Assembly: GCF_006265175.1 (NCBI RefSeq) | Contig: NZ_VDCQ01000006.1 | Location: forward strand, 130,074 to 194,073 | Reading direction: 5' to 3' | Length of the DNA stretch: 64,000 nt | From: Paenibacillus hemerocallicola | GTDB lineage: Bacteria > Bacillota > Bacilli > Paenibacillales > NBRC-103111 | Part shown: one piece after another, positions 1-8,181 of the stretch | Numbering within the stretch: the first letter of the stretch is position 1 | How the letters are laid out: the number at the start of each line of letters is the position of its first letter | Notes under the pieces: generated by a model | Databases searched by the model: none | Seen by the model: only the letters and a program-made list of their open reading frames with translations | Told to the model about the DNA's origin: nothing | Made by a program: the position numbers and the translations under genes

Positions 1-1310
1 AGGAGATGGAAGCTCGGTTATACTCGCACTGGAAATCGGTAGTCGCAACGTCCGATCCTTGGCTGCATCACGCTTCAAGCAGCTTGGAGCAGATGCCGGA
101 AGGAAGTTGGATATTGCTCCACGGCTTGGCCGGGCAGCTTCGGGAGGCCGGAATCGGCGGAGCGGACGTGAAGCCGGGCCAGGATGGCCGATTACCCGAT
201 CAGACCGGGAAGCTATTGTCCTGGGCAGCCCCTCTGGAGGCTTGGGGATGGGCGGAAACGGCCGCAACGGCCGACGGGAGACGTCTGTTCAGGTGGCTCA
301 GGAAACCTCGGCTTGAATTGGAGGAAGACCGCGGGCAGGAGGCGCGTTCCGTTTCAGGCAACCAAGTCGATGACGACAGACCGCGATTGTTCGTCCAGCC
401 CGACTTTGAGCTGATCGTGCCGCCGGACTGCTCTTACAGGGTCAGATGGGAGCTGGAGATGATAGCCGAGCGGATCCGGCACGAGCATATCGCCGTATAC
501 CGGATAACCAGGGAAACCGTCATGCGGGCGCTGAATCATGGAAGATCGGCGGATGCGACAGTCCGATTTCTGGAGCGTCACGCGAAGTACGGAGTGCCGG
601 AAAACGTCAAGACGGCGATCTCGCAATGGGGCGACCGGCAATCGCAGCTGCGGGTGGAAACGGCAACGGTGCTGAGGCTCCGCGACGAAACGACGGCGAA
701 GACGATATGCCGGGACGAGCGGATCGCTCCGCTGCTGGGAGAAGCGTTGGGCCCCACGGCTTGGATCGTTCGTTCGGACAAGGCATCGGAGCTTCGGGCG
801 CTGCTCGAGAAGATCGGTTACAGTCCGGGCGGAACCAAACATGGCCCGGAGGAGGGAGGGGCGTCTTATCCATTGGTGGACGAAGCCGCGCTGCAGAAGC
901 CGGAACAGCCCGTTATGCCGGAGGATGCGACGGTCGAAGGAGAGCTCCCCGCTAAAGGGCTTATTTACTCGAGGGCGGCAGTACAGTATTATGATAGAGA
1001 GCGCATTTTTCCGTTAATCGAAGACGTGTATCCCGGACTGCAGGAAGTTCCGTCCATGTGGCTGAAGGACTGCAGGACGTATCACGTTTCGACCCGCAAG
1101 CTGATGATCCAGAAGGCACTGGACTGGAAGGCGTGTCTTCGGCTGCGGAAAGCAGGCGCCGACACCCTTTTTATCCCGCTTCGACTGGATGGCATTCGCG
1201 ACGATTGGGCGGTAACCGGCTTCGAACAGACGAATGAAGTACGGCTTGCCCCGGATCAGTGGGAGGAAATGCAGCTCATCCTGCCGGGAATCAACGACGA
1301 GTCCCGGTAA
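1..1310 (+). CDS. Helicase XPB/Ssl2 N-terminal-domain protein (5' truncated by window edge)
   Basis: The reading frame is open to the first base of the window, so the N-terminus is missing; the ATG at 6 touches an AGGAG with no spacer and is probably internal. About 434 residues remain. The central part, beginning near the stretch RPRLFVQPDFELIVPP, resembles the helicase-associated domain found in XPB/Ssl2-like proteins of Firmicutes and Actinobacteria (Helicase_C_3 type), rich in Leu/Arg helices. No Walker A or DEAD box is visible in this portion, so helicase activity is not shown. The C-terminal third (IYSRAAVQYYDRERIFPL) is a conserved tail of this family in Paenibacillus-like genomes. ylbF begins 18 nt downstream and is probably co-transcribed. 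Family assignment is from memory of motifs; the molecular role is unknown. Confidence 0.65.
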   Translation, partial: EMEARLYSHWKSVVATSDPWLHHASSSLEQMPEGSWILLHGLAGQLREAGIGGADVKPGQDGRLPDQTGKLLSWAAPLEAWGWAETAATADGRRLFRWLRKPRLELEEDRGQEARSVSGNQVDDDRPRLFVQPDFELIVPPDCSYRVRWELEMIAERIRHEHIAVYRITRETVMRALNHGRSADATVRFLERHAKYGVPENVKTAISQWGDRQSQLRVETATVLRLRDETTAKTICRDERIAPLLGEALGPTAWIVRSDKASELRALLEKIGYSPGGTKHGPEEGGASYPLVDEAALQKPEQPVMPEDATVEGELPAKGLIYSRAAVQYYDRERIFPLIEDVYPGLQEVPSMWLKDCRTYHVSTRKLMIQKALDWKACLRLRKAGADTLFIPLRLDGIRDDWAVTGFEQTNEVRLAPDQWEEMQLILPGINDESR

Positions 1311-1328
1311 CGAAGGAGGCCGGAACCG

Positions 1329-1781
1329 ATGAGCATGACCGAGACTCAAACGCTTGATATGGCGCAACTGCTCCTGCAAGCGTACAATGTCGGAGACATG
1401 ATCAATAGCTCCGCGGAAGTGGCGGAATATATACGTTGGAAAAACGCCGTGGAACGCGATTCCGTAATCCAGTCGGCCGTCGCGGCATTTGCCAAGGCGA
1501 AGCTGATGTTCGAGGATTGCGAAAGGTTCGGACATTTTCATCCGGATTATCACGCCGCGTTGGAAGTTGTTAATAAAGCGCAGGAAAAGCTCGACGCCTT
1601 CGAAGCGGTCCGGCGGTTCAAGGAAGCGGAAGCGCGGCTCGACGATCTGCTGTTCAGCGTATCGGAGACGATCGCTCACGCCGTATCGGAGACGATCAAG
1701 GTGCCGAGCAACAATCCGCTGCCGACCGGCGGCAGCTGCAGCACCGGCGGCTGCAGCGGGGGTTGCAGCAGCTGCGGCTGA
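1329..1781 (+). CDS. ylbF: YlbF/RicF family regulator with Cys-rich C-terminal tail
   Basis: A 150-aa, mostly helical protein of the YlbF/YmcA family. In B. subtilis RicF (YlbF), RicA (YmcA) and RicT (YaaT) form a complex that carries 4Fe-4S clusters and promotes mRNA processing by RNase Y, and so affects competence, sporulation and biofilm formation. The C-terminal tail here holds four closely spaced cysteines (CSTGGCSGGCSSC), as expected for a cluster ligand; the helical core spans roughly residues 10-115. An AAGGAGG lies about 10 nt before the ATG. It follows the helicase-like gene by 18 nt, and its stop is 3 nt from the end of the convergent asparaginase gene. ylbG, its usual partner, is displaced to 3000. 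Assignment is confident; cluster binding is inferred from the family. Confidence 0.88.
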   Translation: MSMTETQTLDMAQLLLQAYNVGDMINSSAEVAEYIRWKNAVERDSVIQSAVAAFAKAKLMFEDCERFGHFHPDYHAALEVVNKAQEKLDAFEAVRRFKEAEARLDDLLFSVSETIAHAVSETIKVPSNNPLPTGGSCSTGGCSGGCSSCG

Positions 1782-1784
1782 CGG

Positions 1785-2795
1785 TTATAAGTGCAGCTTG
1801 AAATCGGGCACGACGGAGCCGACCTTGTCTCCGCTCCAGTTCCGCACCGGCGGACGATGGAACGGGGCGAGGGCGGCCAACTCGTCGGGCTTTAACCAAC
1901 CGAGTTGAATAAGCGCTTCCACTACCGTAGGATACAGCGCTCGCTGTGCCCCGTCGGCGATTTTGACGGCGAGAGCGACGCCCTCTTCCGGTACGGTCAG
2001 CGCGAATACGCCCTCGGCGCCCATTTTTCCGACAATTCGGCCGTTCGTTGCTTGAATAAGCCGGGTATCGAATCGATCCGTGCCCGCGATATAGTGGGGA
2101 TGGCTTCGAACGGCATCGAGAATCGTTCGGCATGCGGACGCGCGGGGGCCGGACAACCGATCGGGTATCCCGAGCGTGGCGAACGCAAAGGCGAGACGAT
2201 CGAGCGGCAGGCCGAAGACGGGGACGCCGCAGCCGTCGGTGCCGAGCTGGATGCGCTCGGAAGGGATTCCGGCCAAATCGGCGACCGTCTGAAGCATCGT
2301 TCGTTGTACCGGATGATCCGACGAGTCGTAGCCGCCGGCAGGCGCTTCGATGATGCCGGCCAACGCGAGCATGCCTGCGTGCTTGCCCGAGCAGTTGTTG
2401 TGCAGCCGGGTCGGTTCGTCGCCGGACCGTTTCATCCGGTTGGCCGCAGGCTCATGAAAAGGATAATGCGGGCCGCACAGCAGCGCGTCCGCTTTAAACC
2501 CGATCTTGTTCAGCATTAAGGAGGCTGTCTCGATATGCTCGTTCTCCCCATTGTGGGAGGCGCACATAAGCGCGATTTCTTCCCCGGTAAGTCCGAATCG
2601 GCGTGCAGCTCCCGCTTCGATAACGGCGACGGCTTGCAGCGGTTTGGCTGCCGATCTGGCGTATGTTACGCAGCCGGGGTTTCCGGCGTAGGCGATCAAG
2701 CTTCCTTTTGCTCCTACGACGGCAATATGCCCGTGGTGAAGCGATTCCGTCAAAGGTCCGCGTTCGATACGAACCAATAATTCCGATCTCATCAT
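1785..2795 (-). CDS. L-asparaginase II-type asparaginase
   Basis: About 336 aa of the asparaginase II family (PF06089 type, distinct from the AnsA/AnsB fold), expected to hydrolyse L-asparagine to aspartate and ammonia. Diagnostic stretches are SAAKPLQA near the N-terminus, MCASHNGE, NNCSGKHAGML and DGCGVPVFGLPL. The frame extends upstream to 2912, but a GGAG sits 8 nt before the ATG at 2795 and the protein from there (MMRSELLVRIERGPLTES) matches the family start, so I place the start at 2795; the adjacent ATG at 2792 is equally possible. No signal peptide, so cytoplasmic. It lies on the opposite strand between ylbF and ylbG, which are neighbours in B. subtilis, suggesting later insertion. 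Activity on asparagine is inferred from the family only. Confidence 0.85.
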   Translation of the reverse strand: MMRSELLVRIERGPLTESLHHGHIAVVGAKGSLIAYAGNPGCVTYARSAAKPLQAVAVIEAGAARRFGLTGEEIALMCASHNGENEHIETASLMLNKIGFKADALLCGPHYPFHEPAANRMKRSGDEPTRLHNNCSGKHAGMLALAGIIEAPAGGYDSSDHPVQRTMLQTVADLAGIPSERIQLGTDGCGVPVFGLPLDRLAFAFATLGIPDRLSGPRASACRTILDAVRSHPHYIAGTDRFDTRLIQATNGRIVGKMGAEGVFALTVPEEGVALAVKIADGAQRALYPTVVEALIQLGWLKPDELAALAPFHRPPVRNWSGDKVGSVVPDFKLHL

Positions 2796-2999
2796 TGCGA
2801 TCACTCCGATCGTATAGTCGTTATGTATTCGGTGCCGGGATTGCACCGCAATATTTTTCAATTTGAAGAGCAGGCTATTACTGCGGAATGCGGTTACCCT
2901 AATTCGTCGCATATGCAGCCGACCAGTTCTTGAAATATGTCTTAGCCGTTTTTTTACAGCCGTGAGTGGCTATTCGATAGAGGGAAAGGAAAGAAGACG

Positions 3000-3260
3000 A
3001 TGTATCCACAACGTACCGGCCTCATTTTGTGGGTGTCCGATCTGAAGCAGACAAAGCATCTGGAGAAGTTCGGTACCATTCATTACGTCTCCAAGCGCAT
3101 GAATTACGTCGTCTTGTACATGAATGCCGAGAAGGCAGAGGAAACGACGAAGGCGATCCAAAAATTGTCGTTCGTAAAAAAAATCGAACGGTCGTACCGA
3201 AACGAGATCCGGACCGAATATAATAGTAATGTGCCAGATAAAGCGAAACTTTACACATAA
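3000..3260 (+). CDS. ylbG: YlbG family protein (DUF2129)
   Basis: An 86-aa protein starting MYPQRTGLILWVSDLKQ, recognisable as YlbG, a small conserved Firmicutes protein of unknown function normally adjacent to ylbF. The characteristic core is HYVSKRMNYVVLYMN followed by KLSFVKKIERSYR. A purine-rich AAGGAAAG precedes the ATG by about 8 nt. It has no membrane segment or signal peptide. A clear rho-independent terminator follows at 3314, so it ends its transcription unit. Location beside ylbF supports the name; no biochemical role can be assigned. Confidence 0.9.
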   Translation: MYPQRTGLILWVSDLKQTKHLEKFGTIHYVSKRMNYVVLYMNAEKAEETTKAIQKLSFVKKIERSYRNEIRTEYNSNVPDKAKLYT

Positions 3261-3313
3261 GCGGGCGGAAAGCGTTCCATAATCGCCGCTTCAATCATAA
3301 AATTTCATTATAC

Positions 3314-3356
3314 CATGCCGCACCGTGTCGTAAACAGTTGGCGGGCGGCATGTTTT
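3314..3356 (+). terminator. Rho-independent terminator after ylbG
   Basis: Perfect 8-bp stem CATGCCGC (3314-3321) with GCGGCATG (3345-3352), followed by TTTTT. The 23-nt loop is longer than usual and can pair further (ACCG/CGG). It lies 54 nt past the ylbG stop. Confidence 0.7.
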
Positions 3357-3416
3357 TAAAAAAATTCGCGTGCCTCAAACGGGCGGTCAATCTTCAAAAA
3401 ATGGTACATATTCCAT

Positions 3417-3445
3417 TTGGAAAAATATTAAAGATCGAGTAAAAT
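3417..3445 (+). promoter_or_regulatory. Candidate sigma-A promoter for the 3507 gene
   Basis: TTGGAA at 3417-3422 and TAAAAT at 3440-3445 with a 17-bp spacer, in an AT-rich stretch between the ylbG terminator and the next gene. The -35 matches the consensus at 4 of 6 positions and the -10 at 5 of 6. A start of transcription near 3452 would leave a leader of about 55 nt. Confidence 0.45.
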
Positions 3446-3506
3446 AAAGTTAACTTCGATGTACATAGGTAATAAGGCCTGATTCGGTAGGAAAGGGGTT
3501 GGGATT

Positions 3507-3944
3507 ATGAAGGATAAAATTATGGATCGCTGGAGCACGTATGAACCGTTCTACGTCGTGTTGGGCGATAAAAAAATAGCCGACATCATCATTACGAATC
3601 ATGCCCGATCCCGCTGGATCGATCGCGTAGAAAGCGAAAAGACCGGCTTCGAGGATATTTGCGCTTTTCTGTGGGATCGGTTGAAAAAAGACCAAGTCAA
3701 GCCTTATTACAAAAACGAGAAAGACGTCTATGTCATCGAAGAGGACCTGGTCATGGTCGCCGAATTTTCCGTACTGGAGAACGAATTCGATATCGCCGGA
3801 AACCCGCTTCACAAAATGATTATCGTTACGTTTCTCGGACGTATGTCCGAAGTGATCGAGCTGCGCGATTTGAAATCCTATTATTCCTGGCTCCGGCATT
3901 CCCGGAGAATGACCTTGATCAAAAATAGCCGCAAACGAAAATAA
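3507..3944 (+). CDS. Hypothetical protein, 145 aa
   Basis: I do not recognise a named family. The gene is convincing: GGAAAGGGG shortly precedes the ATG, it has a candidate promoter at 3417 and its own terminator at 3963, so it is a monocistronic unit. The protein is soluble, has no signal peptide, and is rich in charged and aromatic residues. It carries a basic segment near residues 30-40 (ITNHARSRWIDRV), a strand-rich middle (VYVIEEDLVMVAEFSV) and a strand ending IIVTFLGR. That order (helix with HAR..R, then antiparallel strands) loosely resembles small RelE/DUF4258-type proteins, but no antitoxin gene is adjacent and the similarity is only by eye. The C-terminus is strongly basic (RHSRRMTLIKNSRKRK), suggesting nucleic-acid contact. 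Function unknown. Confidence 0.75.
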   Translation: MKDKIMDRWSTYEPFYVVLGDKKIADIIITNHARSRWIDRVESEKTGFEDICAFLWDRLKKDQVKPYYKNEKDVYVIEEDLVMVAEFSVLENEFDIAGNPLHKMIIVTFLGRMSEVIELRDLKSYYSWLRHSRRMTLIKNSRKRK

Positions 3945-3962
3945 AACCAAATGCAAGGATGG

Positions 3963-3998
3963 ACCATGCAGCCGTACAAGCGGCCTGCATGGTTTTTT
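3963..3998 (+). terminator. Rho-independent terminator
   Basis: Stem ACCATGCAG (3963-3971) with CTGCATGGT (3985-3993), extended inward by CCG/CGG across a single bulged C, followed by six T. It lies 18 nt after the 145-aa gene. The rest of the gap to the LysR gene (about 240 nt) shows nothing else I can name. Confidence 0.85.
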
Positions 3999-4235
3999 CT
4001 GCTCGGGACGGAAAAATTGTAAGGTTTGCGCGGCAGCTTCTCGGTCCGGAGCAGGCCTTCGACAATAGTTGTATGGGTTAGCTTATTCATGAACAGACGA
4101 TTCATGCATAAAAATGAGTCGATGCCTTTAAGAAAGTGCCGACGGAATCCGCCAAAACCGGTTATTTTTTTCCATTTGTTGCAAACCGTCGATTGTTCCG
4201 CTACAGTATCTAATAGATAGGGGGTCGTGCTCGGC

Positions 4236-5147
4236 ATGGCGCTAAATTTTCACCAGCTTCACATTTTTTATACGGTTGCCGATAAAGGAAGCTTCTCGAT
4301 GGCGGCGCAGGCGCTTCATATGACTCAGCCCGCGGTGACGATGCAGGTGCAGTCGCTCGAAGATTACTTCGGCACGAAGCTGTTCCAGCGCTCGACGAAA
4401 AAAATCGAATTGACCGAAGCGGGGCGAACGCTGCTTCCGTTCGCCAAACGCAGCATCGATCTGATTAAAGATACGGACATTGCCATGTCCAAATTTACCC
4501 ATATGCTGGAAGGCAGACTTCAGCTGGGGGCAAGCCTGACGATCGGCGAATACATACTGCCGCGGCTGCTCGGGCCGTTCAGCAAGGAATACCCGAGCAT
4601 CTCGGTCAGCTTGAAAGTGATGAATACGACGCAAATTCTTGAGGAAATCTTTAATCACCAGCTCACCTTCGGCCTCGTCGAAGCGCCGATCCATCACCCC
4701 GACGTCAAAACCGAAATCGTGTTGAACGACGAGCTGATGCTGATCGTGCCCTCGGATCATCCGCTTGCCGATCAAGCTTCGATCACGCTCGACGATGTGC
4801 TGCTGCATCCGTTCATTTTGCGGGAGCAGGGCTCGGGTACGAGGCAGGTGATGGAAGAGGAGCTGCGGAGAGTCGGCTACGGAACGGATCGCCTCAAAAT
4901 CGTGATGGAGCTCGGCAGTACCGGAGCGATCAAATCGGCGGTGGAGGCCGGTCTCGGCATTACCTTGTTGTCCCCTACGGCCGTTAGGCACGAGACGGCG
5001 CTCGGCATTTTTAAAGTGAAATCGATCGAAGGCTTGACCTTTACGAGGCATTTTTATTCGATATATTTGCAGGCCGCGCTGCTTCCGATCTCGGCAGTCA
5101 CGTTTTTGACATTTTTGCGCGAGCGCGATCTGAAGGCTTGGCTATAG
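4236..5147 (+). CDS. LysR family transcriptional regulator (CysL/YwfK-like)
   Basis: About 303 aa with a textbook LysR N-terminal winged helix-turn-helix (residues 1-60: FHQLHIFYTVADKGSFSMAAQ, then MTQPAVTMQVQSLEDYFGTKLFQR) and a periplasmic-binding-like co-inducer domain (about 90-295). It resembles the CysL/YwfK branch, which controls sulfite reductase genes in Bacillus, but the actual target here is unknown. The frame also opens at a GTG at 4227, yet AGGGGG at 4219-4224 is only 2 nt from that codon and 11 nt from the ATG at 4236, so I prefer 4236. The next gene is a phosphoesterase starting 44 nt downstream on the same strand; no obvious divergent target gene lies upstream. Confidence 0.88.
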   Translation: MALNFHQLHIFYTVADKGSFSMAAQALHMTQPAVTMQVQSLEDYFGTKLFQRSTKKIELTEAGRTLLPFAKRSIDLIKDTDIAMSKFTHMLEGRLQLGASLTIGEYILPRLLGPFSKEYPSISVSLKVMNTTQILEEIFNHQLTFGLVEAPIHHPDVKTEIVLNDELMLIVPSDHPLADQASITLDDVLLHPFILREQGSGTRQVMEEELRRVGYGTDRLKIVMELGSTGAIKSAVEAGLGITLLSPTAVRHETALGIFKVKSIEGLTFTRHFYSIYLQAALLPISAVTFLTFLRERDLKAWL

Positions 5148-5191
5148 AGCGATACCAGTACGGAATTTGCAGGAAGGCGGGGAACGAGGAC

Positions 5192-6061
5192 GTGACGGAA
5201 CGGTATGACTTGCATTCTCACACAACCGCATCGGACGGTACGAACGCTCCGGCGGTAAATGTCCGATTGGCCGGAGAAGCCGGTCTTCGCGGGCTCGCCA
5301 TAACGGATCATGATACGGTCGCGGGCGTAGCTGAGGCGGTTGCGGAAGGAAAACGTCTGGGCATCGACGTCGTACCGGGGGTGGAAATCAGCACGGTTGC
5401 GGGCGGTCAGGATATTCATGTGCTCGGCTACTATATCGATACGGAAGATCCGTTGTTCCGGGAGCGCTTGGAGCAGTTGAGACGCACCCGGAATTTGCGC
5501 AACGAGATGATACTCGACAGGCTGGTCGAGCTCGGGCTTCCCGTGACGATGGACGAAGTGCTCGAGCAATCGCGGAAAAAGCCGGGCAAGGACGAGACGG
5601 TCGGACGCCCCCATATAGCCGCCGTGCTGGTCGCAAAAGGGTATGTCGCCGACATGACCGAAGCGTTCGACCGCTATTTGGGGAAAGATGCGGCCGCTTA
5701 CGTCAATCCTCCCCGTCTACGACCCGAGGATGCGATAGACTGGATACGCGATGCGGGCGGAGTGCCGATCTTGGCCCACCCCGGCCTGTACGGAGACGAC
5801 GAGCAGGTGATTCGGCTGATCGAGTATGGAGTGGCCGGCATCGAGGCGTATCACTCCGACCATTCGCGGGAAACCGAAGTCCATTACGCGTCGATGGCGG
5901 AACGGTATGGATTGATTGCGACCGCCGGATCGGATTTTCACGGTTCGAGGGGTGGCGTCGTTTTCCATGCGCCGCTGGGAGCGCGTTATACCGATTATTC
6001 GACTGTGGAACGTTTGCAAGCCGCAAGCCGTTATTTCGAGAGGAGCCGTGATCAGTCATGA
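5192..6061 (+). CDS. PHP-domain phosphoesterase (TrpH/YciV-like)
   Basis: About 289 aa starting at a GTG with AGGAAGGCGGGG about 10 nt upstream. The PHP metal-binding signature is plain: DLHSHTTASDG at residues 6-16, AITDHDT near 42, an HIHV-like segment (QDIHVLGYYI) and the C-terminal GSDFHG. Family members such as E. coli TrpH/RNase AM use a trinuclear metal site to hydrolyse 3',5'-nucleoside bisphosphates or short RNA 5' ends. Here the phosphate-ester substrate is inferred only. The inserted helical region (about residues 90-180) is the usual size for this subfamily. Its stop overlaps the galU start (ATGA), so the two are translationally coupled. Confidence 0.85.
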   Translation: MTERYDLHSHTTASDGTNAPAVNVRLAGEAGLRGLAITDHDTVAGVAEAVAEGKRLGIDVVPGVEISTVAGGQDIHVLGYYIDTEDPLFRERLEQLRRTRNLRNEMILDRLVELGLPVTMDEVLEQSRKKPGKDETVGRPHIAAVLVAKGYVADMTEAFDRYLGKDAAAYVNPPRLRPEDAIDWIRDAGGVPILAHPGLYGDDEQVIRLIEYGVAGIEAYHSDHSRETEVHYASMAERYGLIATAGSDFHGSRGGVVFHAPLGARYTDYSTVERLQAASRYFERSRDQS

Positions 6062-6954
6062 CAATACGTAAAGCGATTATTCCCGCAGCGGGGCTTGGAA
6101 CCCGTTTCCTGCCCGCGACGAAGGCGCAGCCGAAAGAAATGCTGCCGATCGTCGACAAGCCGGCGATCCAATACATAATCGAGGAAGCGATCCAATCCGG
6201 GATCGAAGATATCATTATCGTTACCGGGCGGAACAAACGGGCGATCGAGGATCATTTCGACAAATCGGTCGAGCTGGAGGCGACGCTCGAGGAGAAAGGC
6301 AACTCGGACCTGCTGCGCATCGTCCAGGACATTTCCAATATGGCGGACATCCACTATATCCGGCAAAAGCAGCCGCTGGGACTCGGCCACGCCGTCCATT
6401 GCGCCAGAAAGTTTATCGGGGACGAACCGTTCGCCGTCCTGCTGGGCGACGATATTATCGACTCCAATCCGCCATGTCTGAAGCGGATGATCGAGCTGTA
6501 CGAACGCGAGCGTTCGTCCGTCATTGCCGTGCAGCGCGTACCCTGGGAAGACGTACATAAGTACGGGATCGTTTCGCCGGCGGAATCGGTCGAAGGCTCG
6601 ATCAACTTTTCGCGGATCGAAGATTTGGTGGAGAAGCCGGACCGCGAGTCGGCGCCTTCGAATATGGCCGTCATCGGCCGGTATATCATCGAGCCGGATA
6701 TTTTCCGGCTGTTGGAGGAATGCAAGCCGGGCAGGGGCGGAGAAATCCAGCTGACGGACGCGCTTCGCCTGCTGAATACGATCAAGCCGATGATCGCTTA
6801 CCCGATCGAAGGCAAACGGTATGACATCGGGGACAAATTCGGCTACATCGAAGCGACGATCGAATTTGCTTTGTCCCGCGACGATTTGAAGCAGGATGTG
6901 AAGCAGTATTTGTCTTCGCTCGTGGAGGGATGGAGTTTGGGAGCGAGAAGGTAA
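6058..6954 (+). CDS. galU: UTP--glucose-1-phosphate uridylyltransferase
   Basis: 298 aa, the full length for GalU/GtaB. It makes UDP-glucose from UTP and glucose-1-phosphate, feeding glycolipid anchors, teichoic acid glucosylation and exopolysaccharide. The nucleotidyltransferase signature lies at residues 7-30 (IPAAGLGTRFLPATKAQPKE), with VLLGDDI near 125 and a VEKP motif near 197. The ATG overlaps the stop of the PHP gene by ATGA, and GAGAGGAG lies about 12 nt upstream. A palindromic terminator follows at 6983. B. subtilis calls the orthologue gtaB. Identification is certain at family level; YngB-type paralogues exist, so which sub-branch it is cannot be settled by eye. Confidence 0.95.
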   Translation: MTIRKAIIPAAGLGTRFLPATKAQPKEMLPIVDKPAIQYIIEEAIQSGIEDIIIVTGRNKRAIEDHFDKSVELEATLEEKGNSDLLRIVQDISNMADIHYIRQKQPLGLGHAVHCARKFIGDEPFAVLLGDDIIDSNPPCLKRMIELYERERSSVIAVQRVPWEDVHKYGIVSPAESVEGSINFSRIEDLVEKPDRESAPSNMAVIGRYIIEPDIFRLLEECKPGRGGEIQLTDALRLLNTIKPMIAYPIEGKRYDIGDKFGYIEATIEFALSRDDLKQDVKQYLSSLVEGWSLGARR

Positions 6955-6982
6955 CGCAATAATCGAAACGTCGGATATAAAA

Positions 6983-7009
6983 GCGAGCCCGCGGGCTCGT
7001 TATTTTTTT
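6983..7009 (+). terminator. Rho-independent terminator after galU
   Basis: A 16-bp perfect palindrome CGAGCCCGCGGGCTCG (6984-6999) followed by TTATTTTTTT. It ends the LysR-side transcription unit before the Gfo/Idh/MocA operon. Confidence 0.85.
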
Positions 7010-7158
7010 ATGAGGACGAAATAAAGAAATAGGGCATGTCGCAATAGTGGAGTTCACATGTCACAAAATAGCACTAATCAAAGGGGGGGATCTATGGTAT
7101 TTTGTAGGGAGTGTCGCTTTTTTTCAGTACAGTACATAATCGAGGGAGTGGATCTGTT

Positions 7159-8181
7159 GTGATTCGTGTTGCCATGCTGAGCTTTTGGCACGTACACGCC
7201 AAAGATTACGCCAAACAAATTAACGAGCATCCGGACACGGAAATAGTCGCGATATGGGACGAGATCGGCGAGAGAGGGCGGAAGGAAGCCGAGGCGAGAG
7301 GCGTCCGTTTCTTCGAATCGCTTGACGAGCTGCTCGCTCAGCCCGACATCGATGCGGTCGTCGTCGATACGCCTTCCAACATGCACAGGGACGTGATGGT
7401 GAAGGCGGCCAATGCCGGCAAACATATTTTTACCGAGAAAGTATTGGCCACAACGATTCGGGAAGCGAATGAAATCGTCGCGGCCGTGGAGAAGGCGGGA
7501 GTCAAGCTCACCGTGTCGCTCCCCCGTCTGAATGACGGCTACACGCTGGCTATTCAAGAGGTATTGGAGCAAGGGCTGCTGGGCGAGCTGACGCTCGTAC
7601 GCGCGCGGTTGTCGCATGGCGGAGCCGTGGCGAACTGGCTGCCGGCCCATTTCTACAATCTGGAGCAGACGGGCGGAGGCGCGCTTATCGACTTGGGCTG
7701 CCATCCGATGTATTTGACACGCCTGTTCCTCGGGCTACCGGAAAGCGTTACAGCCAGCTATGGGTATGTGACCGGCAAAGAAGTGGAAGACAACGCGGTG
7801 GCCGTACTCCGCTATCCGAATGGGGCGCTAGGCGTCGTGGAGGCGGGCTTCGTCAACAAATTCTCGCCGTTCACCCTGGAGCTGCACGGAACGGAAGGCT
7901 CGCTGCTGTTCGGTACGCCGGACAACCGCATCGTTCTGCGGACGTCCAAGCTCGGCGAAGAGGCGTCCAAAACGTGGAGCGTGAAGGAACTGGCGGCCAA
8001 CCGGTCGACGGCGATCCAGCAATGGGTAGGACATATCCGCAACAATACGGTCGCTACGGAAAACATAGCGCTTGCGCTCGATTTGACCAAGCTGATGGAA
8101 GCGTCGAATTTGTCCGTCCAGAGCGAGCAATCGGTAAAGCTGAGCGAGCTCGGGCAAGAAGACGGCGCCAGATGGCTGTAG
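7159..8181 (+). CDS. Gfo/Idh/MocA family oxidoreductase (cluster A, first)
   Basis: About 340 aa, NAD(P)-dependent sugar or cyclitol dehydrogenase fold: Rossmann domain (1-120) and a mixed alpha/beta C-terminal domain. I start it at GTG 7159, with GAGGGAGTGG about 7 nt upstream. Two motifs deviate from the family. The nucleotide-binding loop reads MLSFWHVHA instead of GxGxxG, and the EKP motif is EKV (E93-K94-V95), so the catalytic-region lysine is kept but the proline is lost. The DLGCHP motif that supplies the catalytic Asp/His pair is intact. The AraC regulator downstream overlaps by 10 nt and the second dehydrogenase follows it, forming one operon. The substrate is unknown. Confidence 0.88.
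   Translation: MIRVAMLSFWHVHAKDYAKQINEHPDTEIVAIWDEIGERGRKEAEARGVRFFESLDELLAQPDIDAVVVDTPSNMHRDVMVKAANAGKHIFTEKVLATTIREANEIVAAVEKAGVKLTVSLPRLNDGYTLAIQEVLEQGLLGELTLVRARLSHGGAVANWLPAHFYNLEQTGGGALIDLGCHPMYLTRLFLGLPESVTASYGYVTGKEVEDNAVAVLRYPNGALGVVEAGFVNKFSPFTLELHGTEGSLLFGTPDNRIVLRTSKLGEEASKTWSVKELAANRSTAIQQWVGHIRNNTVATENIALALDLTKLMEASNLSVQSEQSVKLSELGQEDGARWL

Noticed and set aside
5138-5191. Upstream extension of the PHP gene overlapping the LysR gene
   Set aside because: The extra 18 residues do not resemble the PHP family start, and a good ribosome site points to GTG 5192.
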